Virus record (IMG/VR): IMGVR_UViG_3300030521_000002
Span: 1-64,000 of that record
DNA length: 64,000 nucleotides
Direction: 5' to 3' (one strand)
DNA from: a virus
Shown in pieces: positions 38,796 through 46,605 of the stretch. How positions within the stretch are numbered: position 1 is the stretch's first letter; every line of letters starts with the position of its first letter. The notes under the pieces are model-generated. The model had not been told where the DNA came from and searched no databases. It worked only from the letters and a program-made list of their open reading frames with translations. The position numbers and the translations under genes were made by a program.

Positions 38796-38990
38796 ATGGC
38801 AAATAAAGCACTTCTACTTGAACAACAATTCCAAAGAGCGATGGAGGGTCAACGAGTACGTTACCCACGAGACGGCGCTATTGGTACACTCAGAAGAAAC
38901 TCTGAGGGCCATTTTGTCGTGATTTGGGATGACGGTGTCGAAGAAACCCCATGGACCAGACGATGGGCTAAGCATTTGGTGCTCGAATGA
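38796..38990 (+). CDS. Hypothetical small protein
   Basis: A 64-residue protein (MANKALLLEQQFQRAMEGQR, then a compact beta domain HFVVIWDDGVEETPW). CAGGAAGTC lies before the ATG. The stop overlaps the next start by 4 nt. Function unknown. Confidence 0.5.
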   Translation: MANKALLLEQQFQRAMEGQRVRYPRDGAIGTLRRNSEGHFVVIWDDGVEETPWTRRWAKHLVLE

Positions 38991-39178
38991 AACCCACCGA
39001 GCTAGCCACCTACCTTGCCCTCAGTCACCAACAAGTCAGAGCCTTGTTGCGCAAGGGCAAGATCAAGTCTACCAAGAAGCAGACATTCACCCGCGAAGGA
39101 CGGGAGTTTGGATTTGAGTACGAGATTACCCCCGACGAAGCCCAACGTATCCAACAGGAGAGAACCAATGCCAAGTAA
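38987..39178 (+). CDS. Helix-turn-helix protein (excisionase/MerR-like)
   Basis: A 63-residue protein. KPTELATYLALSHQQVRALL followed by KGKIKSTKKQTF resembles the winged helix-turn-helix of MerR/excisionase proteins. It overlaps both neighbours. Likely a small DNA-binding regulator of this rightward block. Confidence 0.6.
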   Translation: MKPTELATYLALSHQQVRALLRKGKIKSTKKQTFTREGREFGFEYEITPDEAQRIQQERTNAK

Positions 39179-40310
39179 GAAGACCAAAGCGATTCCCCCG
39201 TCCAAGTTGGCCGACAAACTAGCCAAGCACAAGTCAGAGTTGGATGATGCCCCCCACCTGATCGTCCAAGCGCTCGCAGGAACCGGAAAAAGTACCACAA
39301 TTATCGAGGGCATCAAACTACTGTTTGATATGCCCCCCTCGATCATACCGAGCCCACAACAGCAAGAAATTTGGGATTCGATCCTCTTGAGCAAGGGGAA
39401 AGCTAAGTCTGTGTGCTTTTGCGCCTTCAACAAGAGCATTGCAACAGAACTTCAGCAACGTGTTCCTCCCGGTTGTATCGCCCAGACCATGCACTCGATG
39501 GGATTCAAGGCGGTTCAAGCGGCCTTTGGTAAGGTCCAAGTCAATCAGTACCGAGTACAAGACATTATCAGCGAACTACTCGGCAAGGATATTCGGGATT
39601 TGCGCAAAGACAAGTTCACGATGATTAAAGCTGTGGAAGAATTGGTAGGGTTGTGCAAGCAGACTTTGACAGGCTTTGAGCGACCTAAAACCGGAATCGA
39701 GCGATTGGATTATGCCAATTACAACTGTCAAATCGTATGGCCGGAAACTCTTGCTAACTTGGCAGATTACTACGACGTGGATTGCAACGGTTCTAGTGCT
39801 GAAATCTTCGACCTAGTTCCCCAGGTCTTGGAACGCTGCAAGGACGTTGCCAAGGATCGTTGTATCGACTTTGCTGATATGGTGTGGCTCCCGGTTGTTC
39901 TTAATCTTTCGGTGCAACAATACGACTTACTACTGGTGGATGAGGTTCAGGATTTAGCTAAAGTACAACAACAACTCGCTCTCAAGGCCGGTAAACGCTT
40001 GATACTTGTAGGCGACAGTCGGCAAGCTATTTATGGTTGGGTTGGCGCTGACTCTGGCAGTATGGAGCGAATGTACGATATTTTGTTAGACTACTGTCGT
40101 GCTTGTGATGGGGCTGGAACTATTCTTGGGGCAGTTTGTGAGCAATGTGCCGGTAAAGGAAGTGAAGGGAGGGGTTGTCGAGTTCTACCCTTGACTGTCA
40201 CTCGCCGTTGTGGGAGAGCCATTGTTGAGGAAGCTAAGAAGATTGTTCCGAATTTTGAATGGCATCCGAATAACGGGGAAGGAAAAGTCAGCTATGCACG
40301 GATGAACTAA
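39168..40310 (+). CDS. UvrD/Rep-like helicase, first exon
   Basis: The first 380 codons of a superfamily 1 helicase, starting MPSKKTKAIPPSK (ATG at 39168 after CAGGAG). Walker A ALAGTGKST lies about residues 37-45, DEVQDL about 258 and VGDSRQAIYGW about 282. A DnaJ-type zinc insert (CRACDGAG, CEQCAGKG) lies about 313-330, unusual for UvrD. The frame stops at TAA 40308-40310 after SYARMN, inside an intervening sequence. The C-terminal helicase motifs continue at 41374-41929, so a complete protein requires splicing. Confidence 0.85.
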   Translation: MPSKKTKAIPPSKLADKLAKHKSELDDAPHLIVQALAGTGKSTTIIEGIKLLFDMPPSIIPSPQQQEIWDSILLSKGKAKSVCFCAFNKSIATELQQRVPPGCIAQTMHSMGFKAVQAAFGKVQVNQYRVQDIISELLGKDIRDLRKDKFTMIKAVEELVGLCKQTLTGFERPKTGIERLDYANYNCQIVWPETLANLADYYDVDCNGSSAEIFDLVPQVLERCKDVAKDRCIDFADMVWLPVVLNLSVQQYDLLLVDEVQDLAKVQQQLALKAGKRLILVGDSRQAIYGWVGADSGSMERMYDILLDYCRACDGAGTILGAVCEQCAGKGSEGRGCRVLPLTVTRRCGRAIVEEAKKIVPNFEWHPNNGEGKVSYARMN

Positions 40311-40414
40311 CAAGATACAATTAGATGTAAGGCTAGACCGGCCAGTCGAAGAGTCAGCACCACACTGACCTGCCTTATATCTAATTTTGTGGGGTTACTG
40401 GTGGAGTAACTTCT

Positions 40415-40864
40415 ATGCCTTCTCCCAAGGGTTGGAAATCTGGCGTTTATTGTATTCTTAATACGATTAACGGAAAAAGATACATTGGCAGTGCTGCTAG
40501 GTGTTTCAAAGGGCGATTAGCGGATCATAAGCTTAGGCTTAAAAGTAAAACACATGCTAATCGGTACCTACAAAACGCTTGGAATAAGTACGGCGAGAAG
40601 GCATTTCAATTTATGGTTATTACCGGATGTTGTCCCAGCCTTTGCATAGAGATTGAGCAGCAATACATAGACTTGTACAACTCATCCAACTCTAAGTTTG
40701 GCTACAACATCTGCCCAAGAGCCGGCAGTAGATTGGGCACCAAATTATCACCAGAGGTTTGTGCCAAATTTTCCATAATCTCCAAGGAGAAAATGAACCG
40801 CCCAGAAGTCAGAGCTAAATTATCCGCTGGGACAATAAGGGGCGATGAAGAACCCAGAACTTAG
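40415..40864 (+). CDS. GIY-YIG homing endonuclease, N-terminal part (frameshifted)
   Basis: 149 codons: SGVYCILNTINGKRYIGSA (GIY-like and YIG strands), RLADHKLRLKSKTHANRY, LQNAWNKYGEKAFQF, then the start of NUMOD3-type repeats (KLSPEVCAKFS, RPEVRAKLSAG). The frame then runs off at GDEEPRT; the continuation is in the next frame at 40845-41372. The break coincides with a GGGG run (40839-40842). Broken gene, programmed frameshift or sequencing error are all possible. Confidence 0.75.
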   Translation: MPSPKGWKSGVYCILNTINGKRYIGSAARCFKGRLADHKLRLKSKTHANRYLQNAWNKYGEKAFQFMVITGCCPSLCIEIEQQYIDLYNSSNSKFGYNICPRAGSRLGTKLSPEVCAKFSIISKEKMNRPEVRAKLSAGTIRGDEEPRT

Positions 40865-41372
40865 AGCTATTCTCTCAACAAAGGCCAAGAAAAGATTCCA
40901 AGACCCGGAAGCTAGAAGGAAGGCATCTAGAAAAGCAAAAGAAGTTCAGAACAAACCCGAAGTAAGGGCTAAACGGCTAGCAACTTTGAGTTTACCTGAA
41001 TACCAAGAAAAAGTTTCTAGGCTCCAAAAAGATTCTTGGAAAAACAAGTCAACGAGAGATAAAAGAATAGCGGGAATGAAGAAAGCTGTTTTAGCACCAG
41101 GATTCAAAACGAAACTTTCTATTGCATTGAAACAAGGCTGGAGAAAATGTCTTATTAGACAAGGGATTATTTTGAAGAGCCGAATCGGAGAAAGGGAGTT
41201 TACTGTTAGTGAGGTGGTAGAAGTCATGCAATACCAAAGTAGGTTTGGAGCCAGAACTCTTATTTGGAAGTTGGTCAGTTTGGGATTAGCAACATGCTTA
41301 GTGCAGCCCGTAACCAAGCATGTTGTTGGAATTTTCGGGTGGAATGAGGAAAACGAACTATGGAAAATTTAG
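40845..41372 (+). CDS. GIY-YIG homing endonuclease, C-terminal part
   Basis: 175 codons in the frame one base off the N-terminal part. It continues the repeats (NPELRAILSTKAKKRF, NKPEVRAKRLATLS, KKSTRDKR-like) and ends with a helix-turn-helix-like region (FTVSEVVEVMQYQSRFGART). An ATG at 40845 could restart translation. It ends just at the second helicase exon. Confidence 0.65.
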   Translation: MKNPELRAILSTKAKKRFQDPEARRKASRKAKEVQNKPEVRAKRLATLSLPEYQEKVSRLQKDSWKNKSTRDKRIAGMKKAVLAPGFKTKLSIALKQGWRKCLIRQGIILKSRIGEREFTVSEVVEVMQYQSRFGARTLIWKLVSLGLATCLVQPVTKHVVGIFGWNEENELWKI

Positions 41373-41929
41373 GCTGCTACAGAGAGTTAGTTAAGGATGG
41401 GGATTTAGTGCTGTGCAGAATTAACGCACCGCTAGTTTCCGAGTGTTTCAAACTATTGAAATCTGGTAGGAAAGCTTCGATCCAGGGTCGTGACATTGGC
41501 CAGGGGCTTATCAAGACCATCGAGAAGATGAAAGCTAGTTCCATCGTTGACATGGTTGCCAAGCTCGATGATTGGCTACGTGCTGAGACGCTCAAGGAAC
41601 AGGCCAAGCGTAACCCCCGAGAACAGAAGACCATCAACCTAGGTGACAGGCATGATTGTCTTTGTACGTTTTGTGAGGATGCTCAGAGCGTACAAGATGT
41701 GGTTGACAAGATTACCCGGATATTCTCTGACACCACGAGCGGCGGGATTCTCCTAAGTTCCATACATCGCGCAAAAGGGAAAGAGGCATCTCGTGTTTTC
41801 CTCTTGCAACCCAAGGGGGCAGAAGTAAATCACCCCATGACAAAGACTGCTCAAGGCAAGGCCGAGAACCAAAATCTAATGTATGTGGCAATTACCAGAA
41901 GTATCCAAGAACTTATTTTTGTGAGCTAA
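41360..41929 (+). CDS. UvrD/Rep-like helicase, second exon
   Basis: The C-terminal half of the helicase, about 185 codons from about 41374: KDGDLVLCRINAPLVSECF, GRDIGQGL, a Cys pair CLCTFC, and the motif V/VI region ILLSSIHRAKGKEA ... NLMYVAITRSIQELIFV. Without splicing it would lack the Walker motifs. The coding frame differs from exon 1, as expected if an intervening sequence must be removed. Confidence 0.82.
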   Translation: MENLGCYRELVKDGDLVLCRINAPLVSECFKLLKSGRKASIQGRDIGQGLIKTIEKMKASSIVDMVAKLDDWLRAETLKEQAKRNPREQKTINLGDRHDCLCTFCEDAQSVQDVVDKITRIFSDTTSGGILLSSIHRAKGKEASRVFLLQPKGAEVNHPMTKTAQGKAENQNLMYVAITRSIQELIFVS

Positions 41930-41932
41930 ACA

Positions 41933-42241
41933 ATGCCCAAGCCAATCTCCAAGAAGAAACCAACTCCACCCCCGATCAGCAAGCCCCAGGAACCTAGCCC
42001 TTACTCCAACTTGCTCCTAGCCTATGGTGATAAACCACCATTTACTCCACGCAAGGGCAAGGGCGATGTGGTTGTGGACATTAAACGTAAGTTGCAGGAG
42101 TATGTCTTCATCCTCGATAACGGAGATACCTTCACTGCTCCTACGTTGGTCAAGATTCCGGGGGATCGGATCGAAGCCAATGGGCGAGCTTATGCTGATG
42201 GCCGTGGTCAGAAGTTACGTGACAAACTTAACATGGAGTAA
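41933..42241 (+). CDS. Hypothetical protein with MPKPI leader
   Basis: A 102-residue protein: MPKPISKKKPTPPPISKP, a Pro-rich start, then a small beta domain (KGDVVVDIKRKLQEYVFIL, TLVKIPGDRIEANGRAYAD). Starts 3 nt after the helicase stop. Function unknown. Confidence 0.55.
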   Translation: MPKPISKKKPTPPPISKPQEPSPYSNLLLAYGDKPPFTPRKGKGDVVVDIKRKLQEYVFILDNGDTFTAPTLVKIPGDRIEANGRAYADGRGQKLRDKLNME

Positions 42242-42244
42242 ACG

Positions 42245-42430
42245 ATGATGATGCAAACGATCGCTAATTGGGATACGGAGTTTTCCAAACGTATCGTTGC
42301 CAGATGCCGTTCGGGAGATGCCGAAGCAGACCATTCACGTGCCGATGGGATTTTGGTTGATTTTCTCAATCTGATTGGGATGGAGAAAACAGCCAAGGCA
42401 TTTGAAGAAACCGAGAGGCAATACGATTAG
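42245..42430 (+). CDS. Hypothetical helical protein
   Basis: A 61-residue protein (MMMQTIANWDTEFSKRIVA, ILVDFLNLIGMEKTAKAFEE). GGAG lies 6 nt before the first ATG. Function unknown. It is followed by 143 nt without a gene that contain weak hairpins (for example GCACCC/GGGTGC). Confidence 0.5.
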   Translation: MMMQTIANWDTEFSKRIVARCRSGDAEADHSRADGILVDFLNLIGMEKTAKAFEETERQYD

Positions 42431-42573
42431 CGTTAATCTAGGTAGTTTGGGAAGCACCCCATACAACCGCCTAGGATCGCCGTGGCCGCGTTGTAAGCCC
42501 TAACGTCTAGAATCACGTACCGATAATCCAAACGCATTACCGTGCAAGTGGGTGCCCTTAAATCGAGGATTCT

Positions 42574-42789
42574 ATGCCCAAGCCCATCCTATTCCGTCAC
42601 GAAGGCCCGCTAATCGTCTTTAGGGATATTTGGGCAGGGCGAATTGCCTACCGAGACCCTCCCGTGCATGGGGAGCAACTTGTAGAGATAGAGAGCTACG
42701 CCGAAGCCAGAACCCACGCTGCTCAGCTAGGCTACAAAGGAATCAGTGTTGTGTTTGAAACCCTAACCCAAGGAGTGAGCGATGTATAA
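42574..42789 (+). CDS. Hypothetical protein with MPKPI leader
   Basis: A 71-residue protein: MPKPILFRHEGPLIVF, then a small alpha/beta domain. Overlaps the next gene by 8 nt. Function unknown. Confidence 0.55.
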   Translation: MPKPILFRHEGPLIVFRDIWAGRIAYRDPPVHGEQLVEIESYAEARTHAAQLGYKGISVVFETLTQGVSDV

Positions 42790-43144
42790 GAGCTTTTTAG
42801 TAACCCTGCAGATGCCAGACGGAGTTGATGTTGAGCAAATGTCGGAGTATATCCAAGAGGCGGTTGGGATTTATGCCAATGTCTATTGCCCGGAATTTAA
42901 GCTCAAGCTTGACGCTAGGAGTATCGCTTGCCGAGAGTACATTGACAGTGATTACATCAACTTCAATGCGATTGCTCGGGAAGCAATGAATGGTCTCTTA
43001 GCTGCTTGGACTTACCAAATATCTGATGTTGAACCTAAATGGGTAGCAGCGAGAGCCTACGAATGTGCCGTTGCTATGGAAAAAGAACGTAAGCGACTAT
43101 TAGAAGCCACCACCCCGGCAGACGCTACCGGAGCTAGCGAATAG
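42782..43144 (+). CDS. Hypothetical protein
   Basis: A 120-residue protein with an N-terminal ferredoxin-like beta-alpha pattern (FLVTLQMPDGVDVEQMSEYI) and a helical C-terminal half (FNAIAREAMNGLLAAW, ARAYECAVAMEKERKRL). CAAGGAG lies before the ATG. Last rightward gene of the block. Function unknown. Confidence 0.5.
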   Translation: MYKSFLVTLQMPDGVDVEQMSEYIQEAVGIYANVYCPEFKLKLDARSIACREYIDSDYINFNAIAREAMNGLLAAWTYQISDVEPKWVAARAYECAVAMEKERKRLLEATTPADATGASE

Positions 43145-43184
43145 CGTTGAATGGCTCGGGGTGGTGGCTATTTCAAAGGCTTGA

Positions 43185-43370
43185 GGATCGGTTATAATTG
43201 CGGGAGTCTAAGGCCACGTGCCCGATAAGGGCAGTCACCTAAATTTGGTGTTCCATTAACCCCAGGAGTTTTTATGAGAGTCAGTTTGGTTAGTGTGTAA
43301 ATAAGACGGATAGGGTGAAAGCCATTAGAAGAATAAGCCCAGCTAGTTGTAATGATTAGCTGGGCTTTGT
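43185..43370 (+). ncRNA. Possible small RNA or leader with tiny ORF
   Basis: A TATAAT at 43193 within GGATCGGTTATAATTG is followed by hairpins TGCCC/GGGCA and CACC/GGTG, a tiny ORF MRVSLVSV (ATG 43274 after AGGAG) and then the terminator at 43335-43370. The resulting transcript would be about 165 nt. No long coding frame exists here. Confidence 0.4.
43335..43370. terminator. Bidirectional rho-independent terminator
   Basis: An 11-bp stem (43335-43345 / 43357-43367), 11-nt loop, then a T-rich tail on the plus strand. Located between the rightward block and the convergent glycosyltransferase gene, whose stop codon lies at the stem base. Confidence 0.88.
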
Positions 43371-44108
43371 TGTTTCTATATGCTCTTGATAGGCATTCTT
43401 AATCTTCCTCCGCTCTTTGTTCCAACCCTTGTAATCGTGAAAGGCTTGCATCTGTACTTGCCTTTCCTCTGCCCCCTCGATTAGTTCTCCATCGAGTCTA
43501 GGACTTATGCGCCCGTGCCAATCGCGGTCGCGTGGACCTAGGTGCAGCACATCGAACAAGGGCCTAATCTTGTCTTGCTCTTTCCACTTCGATTGGAATA
43601 GCCCATCAGCCCCACCCGCATGATTGAACATCGGGCTATACCAAAGCTTGTTGGTTAGTACGGGATCATCGGCATGGAACAGTTGGAAGTAACCTTGGAA
43701 AGCTTTATCGTGACTGGGAACGGCTAACTCCCAATCGAAACCATGATGCCAGCGAGTAGGGTCACTGAGGATTCTACGCCGTGGGGAGTATAGTTTGCCA
43801 ATCTCCAACTTGGGTAAGTTCATTGGGTTAGGGAAGAGGATATCGGCATCCCAGATCAGTATCCAACCTGATTGACCTAGCTCAGTCAGACCTTCTTGCA
43901 AGGCACACCCCTTATTAAACGCCGCTCCGCTGCGATAAAAAGCATCAGTTACATAACAACGAGCATGGGGGATAGTCTTGACCAACTCTTGCGTTCTCAA
44001 ATCTTGGGGGCTAGTAACGACAAGGCATTCCTCCAAGTGACAGATGTTTCTATGGAGGGTTACAGCAAGAAGATCATCAAATTGAACGCTGACTACAATG
44101 CCTCGCAC
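43356..44108 (-). CDS. Glycosyltransferase (GT-A-like)
   Basis: A 250-residue protein from GTG at 44108 (GGGAG 5 nt upstream); codons further upstream are shadow sequence of the neighbour. A GT-A type core: VVSVQFDDLLAVTLHRNICHL, LVVTSPQDLRTQEL, then WILIWDADILFPNP with a DAD metal/nucleotide-sugar motif (about residue 95). It overlaps the upstream glycosyltransferase by 16 nt. Possibly glycosylates virion proteins, a capsular surface or DNA; substrate unknown. Confidence 0.75.
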   Translation of the reverse strand: MRGIVVSVQFDDLLAVTLHRNICHLEECLVVTSPQDLRTQELVKTIPHARCYVTDAFYRSGAAFNKGCALQEGLTELGQSGWILIWDADILFPNPMNLPKLEIGKLYSPRRRILSDPTRWHHGFDWELAVPSHDKAFQGYFQLFHADDPVLTNKLWYSPMFNHAGGADGLFQSKWKEQDKIRPLFDVLHLGPRDRDWHGRISPRLDGELIEGAEERQVQMQAFHDYKGWNKERRKIKNAYQEHIETTKPS

Positions 44109-45136
44109 AAATACTCCCGTTTGAGGTTGGGCAATAACACTTGCCAAGGGTAGAGAGCAAGGCCCCTGATAGATCGGCCATACATCTGCGTGTGGGGGAG
44201 TTCTACGTCTTCCCAGCGTTCCTCGAAGATGGCATTCAAGGATTCCCAACGCTTGATTGCGCCTTGGTTCTTCGTTACCTGATCGTCCCATTTATTTCTC
44301 TGGGTAGAACACAGGGCTTCTAAACGACGCTGAGCCGCTTCCCTGGATCGTATCGGGGCGTGGAACAAGGTAATATCGAAGTGAGGCTCGAAGATGGAAT
44401 GTTTAGTCAGTCTCTCCTGGAGAATAGGGGAGCCGGTTTGTTTGAGCGGGGAATCATTAGGAACAGTTACTGTATGATTACCGCGATTGTGGGCAATATC
44501 CCTTTGTCCATTCAAGAGCCTAATCAATGGATGCTTCCAGTGGCCGCAATTAGTTCCCTCAATCATGCCCCCACGTCGCCATACCCCATGCGTCATACAT
44601 AAAGCAGGATGACCGGCAGTGTAGTGTTGATCCTTGGTAGGGTATAAATCCACCGAGTCACAACCCACCATCCTAATCTCGGGTGGTAATCCCCTGATGG
44701 TTTCGATGATCGTTCTTCCATCCTTACCAGTAGGGAATTCATCACTATCCAATACCATCCACCAAAGATCAGATTCTTGCCTCAGTGTAGTTTCAGATAA
44801 GATCAGCTCGTTCTGGAGGTGGATACGCAAATCCTCATCGTACACCTCTGTCTTATATTCCTTGGCTAAGATCGCCCCCGCCTTTTGGGCAAGTTCAATC
44901 GTGTTATCAGGACTGGTATTATCCAAGAGGAAGACTCTGGAAGCACCTTGGGCAAAACAGTTCTTGATATTAGCTTCGATAATGTCAGCGTCGTACCAAG
45001 ACGAGACAATCGCGTAGAGCTTAGGGGGGCTGGCTTCCTGATCTTGCTCTACCTGTTTGGGATTGGGGAGGATGCTGCGCCAATTGGGAGGAGCCCCACC
45101 ATTGAGTTCTTTATGCCTGGTAAGTCCCTCACTCAT
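44093..45136 (-). CDS. Glycosyltransferase (GT2/GT92-like)
   Basis: A 347-residue protein from ATG at 45136 (ATGA overlap with the methyltransferase stop). Features: YAIVSSWYDADIIEANIKNC, RVFLLDNTSPDNTIELAQKA, WWMVLDSDEFPTGKDGR (DxD-like about 125-135), HPLIRLLNG and EPHFDITLFHAP. This order resembles GT-A proteins with a DSDEF site. Partner of the downstream glycosyltransferase. Confidence 0.75.
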   Translation of the reverse strand: MSEGLTRHKELNGGAPPNWRSILPNPKQVEQDQEASPPKLYAIVSSWYDADIIEANIKNCFAQGASRVFLLDNTSPDNTIELAQKAGAILAKEYKTEVYDEDLRIHLQNELILSETTLRQESDLWWMVLDSDEFPTGKDGRTIIETIRGLPPEIRMVGCDSVDLYPTKDQHYTAGHPALCMTHGVWRRGGMIEGTNCGHWKHPLIRLLNGQRDIAHNRGNHTVTVPNDSPLKQTGSPILQERLTKHSIFEPHFDITLFHAPIRSREAAQRRLEALCSTQRNKWDDQVTKNQGAIKRWESLNAIFEERWEDVELPHTQMYGRSIRGLALYPWQVLLPNLKREYLCEAL

Positions 45137-45624
45137 TGCTTGACTCCCTTGACAACCGTCTCTCGGTAAGCATTCCGCAAGAAAGGTGCCCACAACTCAA
45201 AGTCCACTGAGTTACGGCAGAATTCCAGACAAGCAGGGTTGGGAACTTCCTCAATTCTTTCAATCACAAGACCATCTTTGGCAGTCCAACCCTGATCACG
45301 AACAGACCGCCAAAAGTGTGGGGTCATCACGTGGATATGGCCGTGGATCATCGAGTCATCATGGGAAGGGTGTGGCATCCGTAACTCAAACTTCCCAGTG
45401 GGCATTAATAGCCTACCAATCTCTTGCAAGACCTGTCGCCACTCTTCCACGCCAAGATGCTCTAAGACGTGGCTGCATAGCACATAATCAGCACAACCTG
45501 ATTCTAGTTCCACAATTCTGGTACGGATATCTGAGAGGATATCTGGCTCATTAGCTGGCCACATATCCACACCGAGGAAACCCTCGCGCTTATTGGTTCC
45601 ACAACCTAAATCAATTTGTAGCAT
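45133..45624 (-). CDS. Class I SAM-dependent methyltransferase
   Basis: A 163-residue protein: QIDLGCGTNKREGFLGVDM (SAM-binding GxGxxKREG loop, residues 3-21), a DYVLCSHVLEHL motif and GRLLMPTGKFELRMPHPSHD. A methyltransferase-11-like fold that commonly methylates sugars or small molecules. Its place between radical SAM and glycosyltransferase genes suggests sugar or glycan modification. Confidence 0.8.
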   Translation of the reverse strand: MLQIDLGCGTNKREGFLGVDMWPANEPDILSDIRTRIVELESGCADYVLCSHVLEHLGVEEWRQVLQEIGRLLMPTGKFELRMPHPSHDDSMIHGHIHVMTPHFWRSVRDQGWTAKDGLVIERIEEVPNPACLEFCRNSVDFELWAPFLRNAYRETVVKGVKQ

Positions 45625-46605
45625 TCAACCCCCCGGAGTGTGACAGCGAAGGCAGATAAAACCATCTTCACATTTCTTTCTGCCAGATACTTTTTCTACG
45701 AGATCGCGATAAACGGGGCCATGAAAATACTCCAGCAGTGATGTGTCTTTAATGTTTGGAAGAATCACCTCTTTATGATAATCCATGCAACACAGCCTAA
45801 TTGCTCCATCCCAACCAAAGTGTAACCACTCGTCAATTCTAGGGCAGTGGAAAGGGTGTTCTGGGTCGATCTTTCTAACCACACCCATGTTGAGCTGATT
45901 AGCGCCCCGCTCGCTTCTGTGTAGAGTCCCCGCCCTATCGTGAAAGTGGAAGGCATCAATACTGACGTTATCCATATTAAGCTGGTGGTCTACGGTTAGC
46001 TTCTTCCAGTATTCCAGGTATTGCTCTCGACTGAAATACACGTGTTTCTTGTCAAAACTAGTTCCAGCACCCCTAATTTTGATGATGAACTTACTATTAG
46101 AAGCCTTTATCAGATAAATCAGGTTCTCCAAAGACTTTTCGTAGTCCAACTCCATAATGTGCTCAAACGTCTGTTTATCAATGCCATGATGACTTACCCA
46201 TAGGTCATGTCTTTTACCCGAGAAGCACTCGAATAGCTTAGTAACAACCGATTCGGTTAAAGCCGTACCATTGGTACTAACCTCGACGCACGTCTTTGGA
46301 AAGTACCTGTAAATATCATTGATCTTCTGAAAGATGGTTTTATCGATGAGAGGCTCTTGCATTAAATATGGAATCATTTTCCCATTGTTAATGGTGCCGC
46401 TAAATGGGACTAAATTCCTGAGTATCAATTGCCAAGTTTCATCGGTCATCTTACCGGGATTGGCATGGTGGTCAGACTCAATCCAGGGGCAAAATAGACA
46501 CGAGGCATTACAGCGACTATGCGTCTGTATCTGCACATACTTAATCTCTGGCAACCAACCATAACGAGGTAGTACCAGAAGTTTCTTATTCGCTTGCTTT
46601 AGCAC
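45625..46605 (-). CDS. Radical SAM protein with SPASM-like domain
   Basis: A 326-residue protein from a GTG at 46605. The radical SAM cluster CNASCLFC (about residues 32-39) follows a IKYVQIQTHSRCNASCLFCP segment; the C-terminal region has CPRIDEWLHFGWDG, LCCMDYHKEVILPN and CEDGFICLRC, consistent with a SPASM/twitch domain binding extra clusters. Such enzymes modify peptides or sugars by radical chemistry. Rare in phages. Neighbouring glycosyltransferases and methyltransferase suggest a shared biosynthetic role. Confidence 0.82.
   Translation of the reverse strand: MLKQANKKLLVLPRYGWLPEIKYVQIQTHSRCNASCLFCPWIESDHHANPGKMTDETWQLILRNLVPFSGTINNGKMIPYLMQEPLIDKTIFQKINDIYRYFPKTCVEVSTNGTALTESVVTKLFECFSGKRHDLWVSHHGIDKQTFEHIMELDYEKSLENLIYLIKASNSKFIIKIRGAGTSFDKKHVYFSREQYLEYWKKLTVDHQLNMDNVSIDAFHFHDRAGTLHRSERGANQLNMGVVRKIDPEHPFHCPRIDEWLHFGWDGAIRLCCMDYHKEVILPNIKDTSLLEYFHGPVYRDLVEKVSGRKKCEDGFICLRCHTPGG

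Larger units (their letters stand above)
40309..41373 (+). mobile_element. Intervening sequence (probable group I intron) with GIY-YIG ORF
   Basis: About 1.06 kb separates the two helicase halves. The 5' end forms a 14-bp stem, ATTAGATGTAAGGC (about 40320) pairing with GCCTTATATCTAAT (about 40371), enclosing GTCAG/CTGAC, and a GTTAC/GTAAC hairpin follows. Exon boundaries are approximate: a T at 40308 before AACAAG and a G before GCTGCTAC near 41373 would give a spliced ...MNCCYREL. I could not identify the conserved group I core (P3-P8), so the type is an inference from the exon split and homing ORF. Confidence 0.6.

Noticed and set aside
43356-44291. Glycosyltransferase start at 44291
   Set aside because: The first 60 codons are shadow sequence of the neighbouring gene; GTG at 44108 has a good ribosome-binding site.
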